In this document: positions 1-11,430 of the stretch, in pieces | How the letters are laid out: the number at the start of each line of letters is the position of its first letter | Position numbering within the stretch: position 1 is the first letter of the stretch | Translations under genes and position numbers: made by a program | Origin: Hyalella azteca | Lineage: Eukaryota > Arthropoda > Malacostraca > Amphipoda > Hyalellidae | NCBI RefSeq assembly: GCF_000764305.2 | Contig: NW_025933326.1 | Coordinates: forward strand, 62,001-126,000 | Reading direction: 5' to 3' | Length of the DNA stretch: 64,000 bases | The notes under the pieces: model-generated | Seen by the model: the letters and a program-made list of their open reading frames with translations, nothing else | Told to the model about the DNA's origin: nothing | Databases searched by the model: none

Positions 1-657
1 TTCTAATTCATGTTGAATGAATGGAAACATTCCTTTATATAGATTAGAATATATTCTAGTACATTTATTAGTGTAGGCTGGCAGAATTTCTTCTCTTAAA
101 CAAGTTTTGTTAAAGACCAGAGAATTAGTTTTATTTACTAACTTCTGGTTAGTTTTTTCAATAAGTCGTACTAAATTCTTCGTAGGTGTTGGAAGATTGA
201 AAATTAAACTACCGATAGACATTGTTAATATTGAACGACGTTTCGAATGTACAACATTCATTTTCAAGTTAAAGACGCAATGAGTAGCGAAATTTGGGTT
301 GACATATGTACGAAATCAAGTAAATTGGATACCATTCAAATAATGCTAAAATTTCGTTTACGTGATACTACCTACATGAAGATTTTACAAGCGCAAAAAA
401 CTACTCGGAAAACAATCTCAAAGTTCTGACGAAGCCGGTGGTTTGAAGGTTGATAGCTGGAGTCCTCTCCTTAATGANCACTGCAGAATTCACAAGTTTT
501 ACTTCATTTATTTGAGTCATCAAAGTTTATAATTTCATTACTCAAACGCTTTCAATTCCCGATTGCATCTCATTAGTAAGCTGGTACATTTTCTCACCGG
601 AGATTTACTGATAGCATCTGATGTATTCTTCGAAGTCAATTATATTATTTTCGCAAG
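1..657. other. non-coding, nothing recognised
   Basis: AT-rich DNA with one unresolved base near 478. A 60-codon frame at 247-429 (+) has no recognisable motif and looks like chance. I see no gene, RNA or transposon signature. Confidence 0.6.
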
Positions 658-756
658 ATATTATATTATATTATATTATATTATATTATATTATATTATA
701 TTATATTATATTATATTATATTATATTATATTATATTTTATTTTATTATATTATAT
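658..756. repeat. TTATA pentanucleotide microsatellite
   Basis: About 19 near-perfect copies of the 5-base unit TTATA, with small interruptions (TTTTA) at the right end near 737-746. The period is not a multiple of three, yet the strand stays open (a run of Tyr/Ile/Leu codons), so the apparent 70-codon frame here is a repeat artefact. Length is probably polymorphic. Confidence 0.95.
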
Positions 757-3700
757 GCAGACGGTCCACATTTAATTGAAAGCCTCACAAAGGTCTTAGT
801 CCGTGGCACGCGCCGCTGCGGGTAATGCAGCAATTGTATATCCTTACTCACTTCGTTTTTCCTCTATATAAATTTTCTAAATTTTCTGCTTTTGAAATTT
901 TTAAATTTTTGGGCGGTTCAAACTTTTGAATCATTTGAAGAATATAACATCTACCTGCTCAACTCAGATACCGAAATTCGATGCCCTGGCATTGAAAACA
1001 TTAGTTAAATAGTTTGTAAAATCCTTTTGATTTTAATTTTATCAACTACGCTTCTGCTTAATTGTTCAATAAGTTAATTGTTCCTCACAAATTGTTCATT
1101 TTTTTAGTGATAGTTTTTCCACTTTTCCTTTATTTTCTTGAAATTAATTATTGAAAGCCATGTTCTCATTCTTGATATTGGCACTCTAGAGCTCATGGGC
1201 ACAGACCCTAGCTGCCAGGCATAGCGTGTTAGGATCATGCATCAGCCGGAAATGCGCTATAATACGCCATAATCTCGCTGCGATTGCTCCATCGCTTGAA
1301 GTTGCTTCGTATGGCTACGCACCTAAAAAAATGCTTCCCAAAATCCCACTCGCCGCTCCAGATAAGCGGCTCTGTGATCACGGCGGATCGTAAACAAAGC
1401 TCGCAGAGAGGTTAACGTTTCTAACCACTGTGCTCTTATGGAAAGCCCAACTGAATTACACGTAATCGTGCTTGACGCCAAATGTGGACTTCATCGCGTA
1501 GCTCTTGAGTCGTGCGCTGCTGTCCAATAATGAAATCAAGCTATGCATCTCCAGACAGCTGTGCAGTTCATGGCTTGACGCTTCATTTCTATCAATATGC
1601 AAATTGTAAGTGCCCCTGAATGGGAATGCAAAGTTATCCCATTCTATGGAAAATATGTTTGAAAGTCCGAGGATTTTAGAAGATTATTAAATACTCACTG
1701 AAAGCATGTTTTCAGTGAATGCACGCATGCGTTCCCTACTATAAAATGCAAGTACCTCATTGGAATTGCATGCAGTTTACAGCCTCTATTTTCAGCTACC
1801 AGTATAGTTTTCAAGTAACTAAGCGAAGTCTTTTATGATCTCACGTGACTAATCCTAGCAGATCATCATCGCCAAGCAACGGGTACTAGTGAGAAAGTAT
1901 TATCTTTCCAGAAACTAATTTTGAGAGAACATACCTGAAAAATTTCTTGGTACGAAAAGAGGTCATTAATACACATACACAATCGTAAAAATGAATGAAG
2001 CTCTGAGCCTAATTGTGGAGCTTATGAGTCAAATTCAGGCACGTCGAAGTATTATGATTCAGAGCGATCGCGATCTCGCACTCTCAGGGTCCCGGCAGTA
2101 ACAGTAAATTACCATCGATGTCGGACGATCGCGCGATATCGCTGATAAGAAGAGCCGTTCAGGGCGCGCTATGATCGGCCAGATGGTCAACTCCATATCC
2201 AGCTTAATTGAAATTTGCCCAGTTTCCCTTGCAACCCAATTTTGAAAAGTTGTTCTCGATATTCTCTGAATTCTCATGTGTTAATGGCATGTAAATCTTG
2301 TGAATAAGAAAAGTTGTCTTCATAAACTTGAGTATGGGATGACGTGCAAAAAAGTCCAGTCACCTTATTTTATAAATAAATTATTTCGCATCTACATACT
2401 AATATTTTCTTATACGGATTGAAATTGCCATCCATGAGTGAGATTATCAAGGACAACCTTAAGTGTTTAGTCGAGAGCTAATCGCCGAGCACTTTTCTTC
2501 GTTGACAAATGGCCGCTTTTCATAGCTCTGTTTCTACCAAAAAGTGATAGTTATATCGAAATTATAGTCGATTAGACATAGATAGATGTGAGAACTGCCT
2601 AAAATGACCATTGCTCGCATTCTTTAAGAAAAGTGATTGCTTCAATCTCCGACTTCCCCAGCGAATTGTGTTTACCAGCATTCACTTTTTTTCATTACGC
2701 TCGTTCATGTCTGTGATGGCAAGGTGGTGTAAACTTACTTAGTTCACATCCCAAGGCTGGACGTGGCGAACTTTTCTTTTATCTCGCGTCCATACACACA
2801 GAGGCACTAGCGGGTTGTGGCCTCTCGCAGTCTGCATGTATCTCTCTCTGATTGTTCTACTTACTGGCATACTTGGTCACTTATACAATCAATGCTGATC
2901 TGTTAATTTGTTGGTAAAACAGGTCAATTACATTCTAATTTACCGTGTATTTCAACTTTTAAGGATCCCATTTGCAAATCGAAGCATGTTAGCGCTAGAG
3001 CTTCAGCCTCCCGCTGCTCCTGTGAACCGAAGACCCAGAAGCCTGAATTGCAAGGAGCTATAGGGCATCTGATCAAAGCTCGTTAGTCAATAGCAATTGA
3101 AGGATATTGTCGTGCATCAATGACTTCAATCCCCCATCTCTCTTGAATGCATGCTAAATTACGATAACGTCTTCGAGGGTCTTCAGATTGAAGAAATTTA
3201 CGGTCCTGCCAATGGACATTAGCTCTTCCGCGTCAGAGGGCTCAGACTTTTGTCGCTTGTGAAGCGTGTTGGAGGAGCTTTTTGAATGGAGTTTGGGCGA
3301 TGTTTAAGATAATGTTACATTCTGCCAATCTCTTCGCTTTCTTCCTGAGTGGAAAGTGTAAGAATTTTTTCTTAAAATAAGTTACTCTCATTCATGTAAT
3401 GGCGTTACAGATAACAAACCTAAACTTTACCGAAAAGCAACTGTAAATTCAGGAAACGGCTAAACTCACATGTTTTGATGCTCATGGAATTGGTACTACG
3501 TCCTCCTGTTCAATATTTTTGCAAGATATTGAATGATGCATATAAATATGCGATTTGGAATACTTATCATAAGCAGTTTGCCGATTCTTGGGTTAATTCG
3601 GCAGCATTCAAAGTTCGGCAGCGTGTTATGCAACATAACTCGTATTTATTTACGTATCCAAAGAGTTTGATTCAATTAATGAAGCTTATCTACAAGGAAC

Positions 3701-5020
3701 CAGCGTCGTGAATTCGGTCAAATTTTAGCATATTTGGTCTGATAATTATTACTCCGGGCTTCAGTTGAATCTCATTAATCCTAGAGTTATAGTTAGTCAA
3801 CATGAACAAATTTAGACTACCTCTGACAGCAAATGATGCTGCAGGATTATCGATTAAAGTATATCTATAAGGATTTAATACTATAAATGATGCTTTAATT
3901 ATAGCGTAAATTTTTTGCAAAATATTGAATCGATTCTAGTGCAAAATTGATCTAACTGGTAGGATATATCTGCACTATATTGATGGCTTCCTTACCTCCA
4001 AAATCGTTCTTCATATTTTCTGAAAAATCTTGAGTTGATATTAGAATGGAGCTATACAAGCCTCGATTCATCAGCAATTCAGGAATATTGAGAGCCCACA
4101 TTCTTCTCATCTGCATAAGATCTTGGAAGTCAGTTTTGGAGTTCATCTCTGCAACCATAAACGAACGGTTGGTTGCTCAGACCATCGCTTATCACAGAGT
4201 GGATCTTGGATGGTCCGATTTAACCAGTCAGAAAACTATCAAGAAGCGATACACTTTCTGTTTTGAAGGTCAATAGCTCTCAGCGGCTGTTAATTTGTAC
4301 GCTAACTAATAACTTCCATCAGTTTAGCTGACGTCTGAGGGGCCCAAATTCGAACCAACGGTCAACGGCGCGCCAGCCAAACGAGGTGCAGGGTTCCAGA
4401 TCTTGTGATCTTCGTGTGGCTTGATAATACAAACTACGGTAACTTGGCAGCCATATTTTGTGTGGGTCGAAATACTGAACATTCATGAACTAAGTACAAA
4501 TATTTTTACCCATTTGAAATAACGGCTTCTTTATAGTAAAGGTTGTGAAAGCAGTTTTCTAAATTTATTCCATTAAATGGTTTGATACCTAAGAAAATTG
4601 AAGCTCGTGTAAAAAAAATAATCAAAAATTTCTAAGTAAATAAACTCGACCATCAAATTGCACACTTATAAAAATGGTGGTTCATAATTGGGTTAATATG
4701 TAATGTAATATTCAGCCGGTGTACCTTGGTGCTGCATACAGCTTAGTGCCTTAGTTCAATGAGGTCAGCCCATAAGAAGAATCAAACTTCTCACCTTCAT
4801 ATAGAGTAATACAATATTATGTAAATTATTCAAATAAATCTTGATATTTGGAACTTTTCCGCACAGATTACACAAATTGCCTTGGCCGCGCGTCGAATAG
4901 AGCAACACACGCGGCGTAATGGAAGGGCACGCGATAGGTATTTATTAGGGGCAAGATCTGGTGTAGGTGTGAGAGCTCGGATGGAGGGAGTGCGTGTCAT
5001 GAGCTGAAGTCGATGCGCTT
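757..5020. other. non-coding, nothing firm
   Basis: Short frames only (under 80 codons), none with a recognisable motif. On the minus strand near 4345-4365 there is a Pol III B-box-like string (GGTTCGAATTTGGG), but no convincing A box at the proper spacing. No gene is supported. Confidence 0.5.
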
Positions 5021-5574
5021 ATCATCATCCCTTTACCCGCACCCCTTCATCCGCAGCACACTTCTTGGGGAGCAGTGGATATGTTAGACACTTTTATCAT
5101 CCCCTTATCCGCAGTCCTTCATCCCCAGCACACTTCTAATTGGGGAGCAGTCTACATGTTAGACACTTTTATCATCCCCTTACCCGCACTCCTTCATCCC
5201 TAGCACACTTCTCGGGGAGCAGTCTACATGTTTAACACTTTAATCATCCCCATAAGTTCACTCCTCACTCAATTCTGTTCTATTGCTGCTTCAGTTCTAC
5301 TACTNCTTCTACGCACTCCTTCATCCCCGCATACTTCTTGGGGAGCGGTGGACATGTTTGACACTTTTATCATCCCCTTACCCGCACTCCTTCATCCCAG
5401 CACACTTCTTGGGGAGCAGTGGACATGTTAGACACTTTTAGCATCCCCTTCTACGCACTCCTTCTTCCCCAGCACACTTCTTGGGGAGCAGTGGACATGT
5501 TAGACACTTTTATCATCCCCTTACGTTCACTCCTCACTCAATTCTGTTCTATTGCTGCTTCTGTTCAACTACTT
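5021..5574. repeat. minisatellite, ~71-75 bp unit, with a second module
   Basis: Tandem units built of ATCATCCCCTTACCCGCACT, a CCTTCATCCCCAGCACACTT segment, TTGGGGAGCAGTGGACATG and TTAGACACTTTT. Full units are about 5021-5095, 5096-5170, 5171-5241, 5306-5368 (partial), 5369-5439 and 5440-5511. Twice (5243-5305 and 5512-5574) the 3' half is replaced by the same different sequence (TTCACTCCTCACTCAATTCT and onward), so there is a higher-order pattern. One base (5305) is unresolved, as expected for an array that is hard to assemble. Confidence 0.93.
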
Positions 5575-8048
5575 CTAATTCATCTCTGCAGCTGACATCG
5601 ATCTTAATCACGCCTGTTTAAAACGGCATCATGGATCTAACTCACGTTTGGCTCTATGTGCTTCGTCACTTCATCGATTAATTCTCTGAGCTTTCATTTT
5701 CAGTTTACAGCTAACATTGCAAATTCCATTTTTGTTGCACCAGATTGATCGACCGATTTAATTTCAAGTGTTTATACACAACTGACGCTCAGCTGTCATA
5801 ATATTTTCAGCCGTTTTCAAACGACGCTAATTCTGTTATAACTGCAGTTTTATTTGCATAGGGGCAGATATCATGCAGCCTATGGAGCTCTGAACTTTGA
5901 AATTATATTTGCATAGGAATCAAAATAATAGTCAAAGTTCAAACTTAATGTAAAAATGTAATCGTAAAGCGCCAAGAAATAAAGTGAAAATATTTCTTTA
6001 TTTTATTAATTTCTAATTTACATTTTTCGGAGAAAAAAAATCTGCTGACTCAAAGTGACTTTCCACTCGCGTTTCAGCCTTGATTTACTTCAAAACTATG
6101 TTGTTGCATTGGAATTATTAACACGATCTAAACATTGATTTTTTTCATAAGAATTGTTCACTTATGAGATATCGTAGGTTATACTTTTTATTGCGCATCA
6201 TCGAGAGGCCATTTAATATCGAATCCGATAATAGGTTCGATATTGGAAAAACAATTGAAACTGCGACCTTGACCGTAGACAAAAATGCTGCTCTATTTTC
6301 CTGTGCTCTGAAGAATATGTGAAAATATTGAACCATTGAACTTGGATGAATTATAAACCCGTTTGTATTGAGAAAAGCGCTGCATGAGAGTAGCGCTACA
6401 CGAATAATTCGTGAAGGGAAACTGCTTTGAAGAGCAGTCTATCCGGGATCGTACAAAGTTCTTAATGTAACCCTTAGATTTTAGTTGACAAATGTAAAGT
6501 AAACTTTTCAATACTCTTTGACTCTAAAGATTTTTTTGTTTCATGTGAATAGTACATTTTTGTAAATTGACAATTTTGTTTTCATTACAAATTTGAATAC
6601 TAGAATTTATATCACTTTTTCACGCGTTACAGGCATGTGTTAAATGTCGATGATCAGTTGTGTTATGCGAGTTTTTTTTTGAAGTTTTGAGTTGTGTTAT
6701 GCGAGTTTTTTGAAATCCAACATGGAGTTTCAAATTTCAACTTTTTTAGAATTGGTTTATCTCAGAAGTTATCGTTAAAAACGAAAAATAATGCTTTATT
6801 TTTTCTACAAACAATTGAATATGTAACTTAGCGGCTGCAGTTGATATTTTTAATTCATTTTACCTGGGATATTCTCACTGAGAAATAATTTTTCGTTTAA
6901 CGGAAGCCCATTCAAAGCGATTTGAACATCGAGTTGAAGTGAAGCCCGCTTGAATATTTGCTACTATTCTACTAGATTCTACTAGATTTTATTGAATTTG
7001 AATTAATATTTCAGAGGAATTAATATTCCTCTGAATTTTGAGAAAACATTGTACAAAGAAGTAATGTATTTAACCTACTTGCCTTACGTGTAAATTTCGA
7101 TAAACATTATCAGCAAATTATGCAAAGTTTTATGAAGACGGTTAGTTCAAATGTTTTCAGCGTGTTTTGTGCTAGTTCTCCAGTTCTCTCGCAGACCCGG
7201 CAGTTATTGATGACCTTATATACCCAAGAAAGCGAGCAAAGGCGAAACCATTGAAGCCATTAGAAAGGTCAGCTATGGTCTATAATTAGCACCCTAAGCT
7301 GCTGTTTAGCTTCCACTTACCTGGATTTCGACGAACATTTCTTTAACAGAGAAATTTCCTGCCAGGGTCAACGTGAGAACATTTGCTTGTTTTGGCATAG
7401 CCGAGCTGCATATGAGGCAAGTTTCCGATCAATTGTTTTCTCCAGCCTAAGTTCTGGACTCTGGGGGTGAGGTCAAGTGATGATATCTTGTAACTCGAAT
7501 GCATAAATAAGTTCTTCTGGTTGAAAGCGACGCCGAAAAATATTTTTTTAGGGTGGGGGATTTGAATTCCCCCGCATATTAGGCCGATTGTGAATTTATT
7601 ATATGTGCAGCGTAATTGATTGTAGGTATTTGCCGCTAAATCAATCATTCGATACAATTTTTATACGGAGTTATGTAACTATATTATGATGAAGTAGGAC
7701 TGCAACTCGCTGCCTCAATTAAGATTCTTCGCGTAAACTAGACAAATTTTAATCGGTTCTCCCGTGAGAAATAAGATATTTTTAGAGTAATGTTCATCTC
7801 AAAGCTTCTAATTACTATAAAATTGAACTAAAATTTTGCTTGTTCAATACATCAAAAATATAATTGCCAGGAAAAATAACAGTTTATTCATTTTATGACG
7901 AAAGACATGGCATGCAGCTGCCATTGCTTGTAACGCAAAGTATAAATTGAAAAGTTGGGACACGTATTTTCTCCAATTAGTGCGTTTCGGTTTTATTAGC
8001 CAAATGATGCGTAAATTTGTTTATTTATGGAAGGCATTTCTGTTCATG
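5575..8048. other. non-coding, one palindrome
   Basis: AT-rich sequence with no supported gene. The 104-codon minus frame at 7343-7657 has no motif I recognise. A hairpin-forming palindrome lies at 7010-7035 (listed separately). Confidence 0.5.
7010..7035. repeat. 11-bp inverted repeat
   Basis: Left arm TTCAGAGGAAT and right arm ATTCCTCTGAA are exact reverse complements around a 4-base TAAT loop. It lies in AT-rich DNA with no gene nearby, so no function can be assigned. Confidence 0.8.
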
Positions 8049-8437
8049 CAGGGTGATTCACAAAAACTTCTTGATGTGGAAACTCAATAAAAAGAGAATT
8101 AGTGAAGATATCATTATAATATCAATTTTATTGAAAAAAAATTACCTGAATTTTTGTTTCACCTACTTTTAAATATGACATCGGACATATGACGGTCCCC
8201 ATTGTCAATGAATTCAGTTGGTTAATTTTAGAAGTTCCGTTCGACTCGCTGAAGCATATTGACGGGTGTGTTGGACATGGCTTGGCGTATGTTGTTCTTC
8301 AAAGGAGGTAGGGTCCACGGACAATCATTGCAAACAATTGATTTAAGGTAACCCCATAAAAAAATCTCAAGGAGCCAAATCTGTGGATTGGGACGATCAA
8401 AGAAGGTACGCCTCGACAGCAAACGTACGCTGCTCAC
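8049..8437 (-). mobile_element. mariner/Tc-like DDE transposase relic (3' end)
   Basis: The minus strand at 8228-8437 encodes a decayed piece whose core reads FLWGYLKS, followed by a TLPPLKNNIRQ-like stretch and MLQRVERNF. This layout (FLWGYLKS, then TL-x-LK-x-x-IR, then MLQRV-x-x-NF) is the C-terminal end of IS630/Tc/mariner-superfamily transposases, where the third catalytic acid lies just before FLWG in a W-PPRSxDLTPxD context. Here that context is scrambled (NPQIWLLE), so the catalytic site is lost. The element's outer end is probably the CAGGGTGATTCAC motif at 8049, a common terminal sequence of such elements. No upstream catalytic domain or second terminus was found, so it is a truncated dead copy. 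The family is fairly sure, the subfamily is not. Confidence 0.7.
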
Positions 8438-8940
8438 TTACCAAATGCATAGCGGCAATTAACTAGGAGGGACACAAATGAAAAACTCCCCATGAAATAC
8501 TCCTCACCTTCTTCCTTCAACGTCTGGCCTTTCGTTTCCAATTGAATGGTCTTCAAGCCTTGAAACACCGAGGTAATAGAATTTGTTTCACAGTCCATGA
8601 TATGCATTCTGAATTCGAGTCCATTCGTATTATATTTTATTTCATTTAAATTTGTTTCAATGATGCCTCTTCTTTAGTAAACTAAAACTTTTTTAGCTAA
8701 TATACATTCTGAATCAGTTACTGATGATGATTATGTTAAAACTATTTATTTTAATTCCCCATAATATGGTAGCTTATATGAAACAAAAAATATTTTCCGA
8801 ATGTTAACTCGCATGTTTTGCTGGTAAATAATTTCAAAATTGGTGGCTTCTTAAGATATAACTATGTTTTTCCTGCCTCGATGCGTTCTTCTTGGATTTT
8901 TATATACAGTTGTGCTTGTTGCGCATCGCCGTACGTCTGA
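8438..8940. other. non-coding, nothing recognised
   Basis: About 500 bases between two transposon relics. I could not follow the transposase reading frame into it, and no other feature is visible. Confidence 0.5.
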
Positions 8941-9482
8941 ATGACGTTGTTGGGGACTAATCAGTAAATAGGATTTCTTTAACCCCAAACATTTGGCCAA
9001 TGATCGCAAATAAAGGATGAATAAAAACGGATAAATTAAGAACTATAATAATAAATGAACGATAAATACAAGAATACAAATTACAAAACTATAAACCGTG
9101 TGTCTTGCCTATTATCGTTGCCTATTAACTCGTAATCATGTCCTAGGTTCGGAGCCCCGCTGAAAAAAAACACAAATAAATACAAATTAAAGACTTAATT
9201 TAACGCAACACGAACAAATGAAAATAGCACACATAAATTACAAACTAATATAAATAGCAATACTCAATATCACCAGAAAAGCCACCTTTACATCAACACG
9301 AAAGATTAACACGATAAACAATGCAAGTACTAACCTCTGTGGTGGATCGCATAACAATGACTAGATACAGGGCGGGTCTACATGAGGTCAAGTAATAGTG
9401 AACTCAAAAACAAAATGACAAAACACGTAACCTAACTATCGATGAAATTATCATATTTAAAGGTGGTCCCTAACAACGTCAT
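8941..9482. mobile_element. short element with inverted termini (MITE-like)
   Basis: The left end ATGACGTTGTTGGGGACT (8941-8958) and the right end GGTCCCTAACAACGTCAT (9465-9482) are reverse complements over 18 bases with two mismatches. The interior is AT-rich and has no open frame, so the element could not move by itself. I find no clear target-site duplication (left flank GTCTGA, right flank TTCTAAAT). The inner termini also begin TG and end CA, so a solo LTR is an alternative reading, but inverted ends of this length favour a non-autonomous DNA transposon. Confidence 0.6.
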
Positions 9483-11048
9483 TTCTAAATTCGGGTTTCT
9501 GAGCACCGAAGCAGAAATTGTCCTTTGAATTTGCCCCTCTCTAAGCATTCTCACTCTATCTGCTGTGCGCCTTCACGCTGAACGATGAATTTGACGACAC
9601 AAGAAATTATTTCATATACTTCAAAGTTTGTATTGCCGTTTGTGGAGACTTTACAGCTTGCGTCAGAGGTGAAATGGTATCACAGCATTGATAACCACGG
9701 CAGAGAACTACAGCCAACTAGTGTGAGACTGTCATTATTGCTACAGTATTAGTTTAGTAGAAAATATTTTACGTGATTACGTGTCAGAGCGATATCAAGA
9801 TCCTCGGTTCCACTTCTGGTGGTCCGGATTTAAGGATTTAGGAATCGCTGCATATTTTTAAATGAAAACCCAATCATAATTACTCGCATAGTTCTTGCCG
9901 CCTTGCAATTTTAATTTTACTGCCTTGCAATTTGTCGTTTTCTCGCTGCTTAATTTTAATTTCTTTTGTATTTATAAAGGTTTTTACCGCTGATTGTACT
10001 TGTATGTTCCAAAAATTTTGAAATTATGCTGAAACGGACCTGCGAAAAGTTTTCAATGGAGAGATGGTGAATAACTTTACTTTTAAATTTCTGGTGAACT
10101 TTCGATTCAAGATAACTAATGATATAAGTAATTTTATACATGCATATTGCATATGCTGAGTTCAAACTTATGACGCTTTTTGATTTCGAATCAAATTTCT
10201 ACTGTTTACTATGTAAAATAATTAGTGAGATAATAGTTGTTGAAAGCAACTCTAATGAATTTTTCTCAGTGAAGCTGAAGAGACACAGGACAGAGATATA
10301 CCAATCATTCAAATTCTCCTTTACGCGTGCAGTGAAATAAATCGTGCTATTAGTCCTCAAAAAATATCAAAAAATTCTGATAAACTTGAAAAAATGAAGT
10401 GAAACGTACACCTTTAATTCACCACAGCTTAGTAGAGATATCATTGATGATCTTTTTCATGCAACTCGCTTGATATTCTCGGATAAACAATTGCACGTGC
10501 CTTCGAAAATTGAGACGGAAATTAATGAAGGTGCGTAGGAGCTTTAGATTTACACAGCGAGGGTCAAATGCAGCTTCAGAGTTCGCCTGCAGCAGCTACA
10601 AGGGCAGCTGCATAAATAAAGTCATAAAATGACTGCAGTGCTGCTCAGTGCTAAATCTTTCTTTTATGCTAGGCAGCGCTGGAAGCCATTAACCTGGACG
10701 CCCCTTTCTTATAGGTCCACATAAAAATTTCTCCTCTTAAAGGTTGATCCAGTTGAAGCGAATGGAACCGAATGATATAAGCAAGATACCCTTATAAGAC
10801 GATACAATAAATCGACAACCGTCCACGAATATTGTCCAGACATCTTAGCTGAGGGCTCATCTCTAAAAGAACTTGATGTTACTTGTTAGGCATAGGAATG
10901 AGCTAATCCAAGCACACGCTAGCGAATGATGGATCAGATTTACGCGTAGGATGTATTTCAGAATAGCATCAAACTGAGTGATGGAGTATTTGAAACTATC
11001 TGATTAACAATTGCAGGCTACGATCATAGCATGTACGAGCGTTCTCCT
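9483..11048. other. non-coding, nothing recognised
   Basis: AT-rich sequence with only short frames. Two overlapping 66-69-codon frames on opposite strands near 9956-10340 lack any motif and look like chance. Confidence 0.55.
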
Positions 11049-11430
11049 TCCTGCTCGACAAAAACGGTTACTGCAACATGGCGTTCTAATGCCATGTTCT
11101 CTTCCTGCTCGACAAAAACGGTTACTGCAACATGGCGTTCTAATGCTCATGCCTCTTCCTGCTCGACAGAAACGGTTACTGCAGCACGGCGTTCTCGTGC
11201 TCATGCCTCTTCCTGCCTGACAATTAAAGACAAAAAACGGTTACTACAACATGGCGTTCTATAATGCTCATGCCTCTTCCTGCTTGACGAAGTCAAAAAC
11301 GGTTATTGCAACCTGACGTTTTAATGCTCATGCCTCTTCCTGCTCGACAAAAACGGTTGCTGCAACATGGAGTTCTAATGCTCATGCCTCTTCCTGCCTG
11401 ACAGAAACAGTTACTGCAGCACGGCGTTCA
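11049..11430. repeat. 54-bp minisatellite, 7 units
   Basis: Seven tandem units starting TCCTGCTCGACAAAAACGGT and continuing TACTGCAACATGGCGTTCTA plus ATGCTCATGCCTCT. Units 1, 2, 3 and 6 are 54 bases; unit 4 carries a 13-base insertion and unit 5 a smaller one. Because 54 is a multiple of three, the array is open in two plus frames and one minus frame (for example a repeated RQKRLLQHGVL on the plus strand). All frames end at the array edges with no start context or flanking coding signal, so I treat it as a minisatellite and not as a gene. Confidence 0.93.

Noticed and set aside
563..775. 70-codon frame with a Tyr/Ile/Leu repeat
   Set aside because: Produced by the TTATA microsatellite.
4340..4420. 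Minus-strand tRNA/SINE-like segment with GGTTCGAATTTGGG
   Set aside because: Box B is imperfect and no box A is found at proper spacing; not enough to call.
7555..7590. GGGGGATTTGAATTCCCCC-like palindrome as a tRNA T-arm
   Set aside because: Only a short palindrome around GAATTC; no other tRNA arm present.
7343..7657. 104-codon minus-strand frame (contains LGWRKQLIGNLPHMQLGYAKT)
   Set aside because: No family recognised, no splice or start context; length is within chance for this window.
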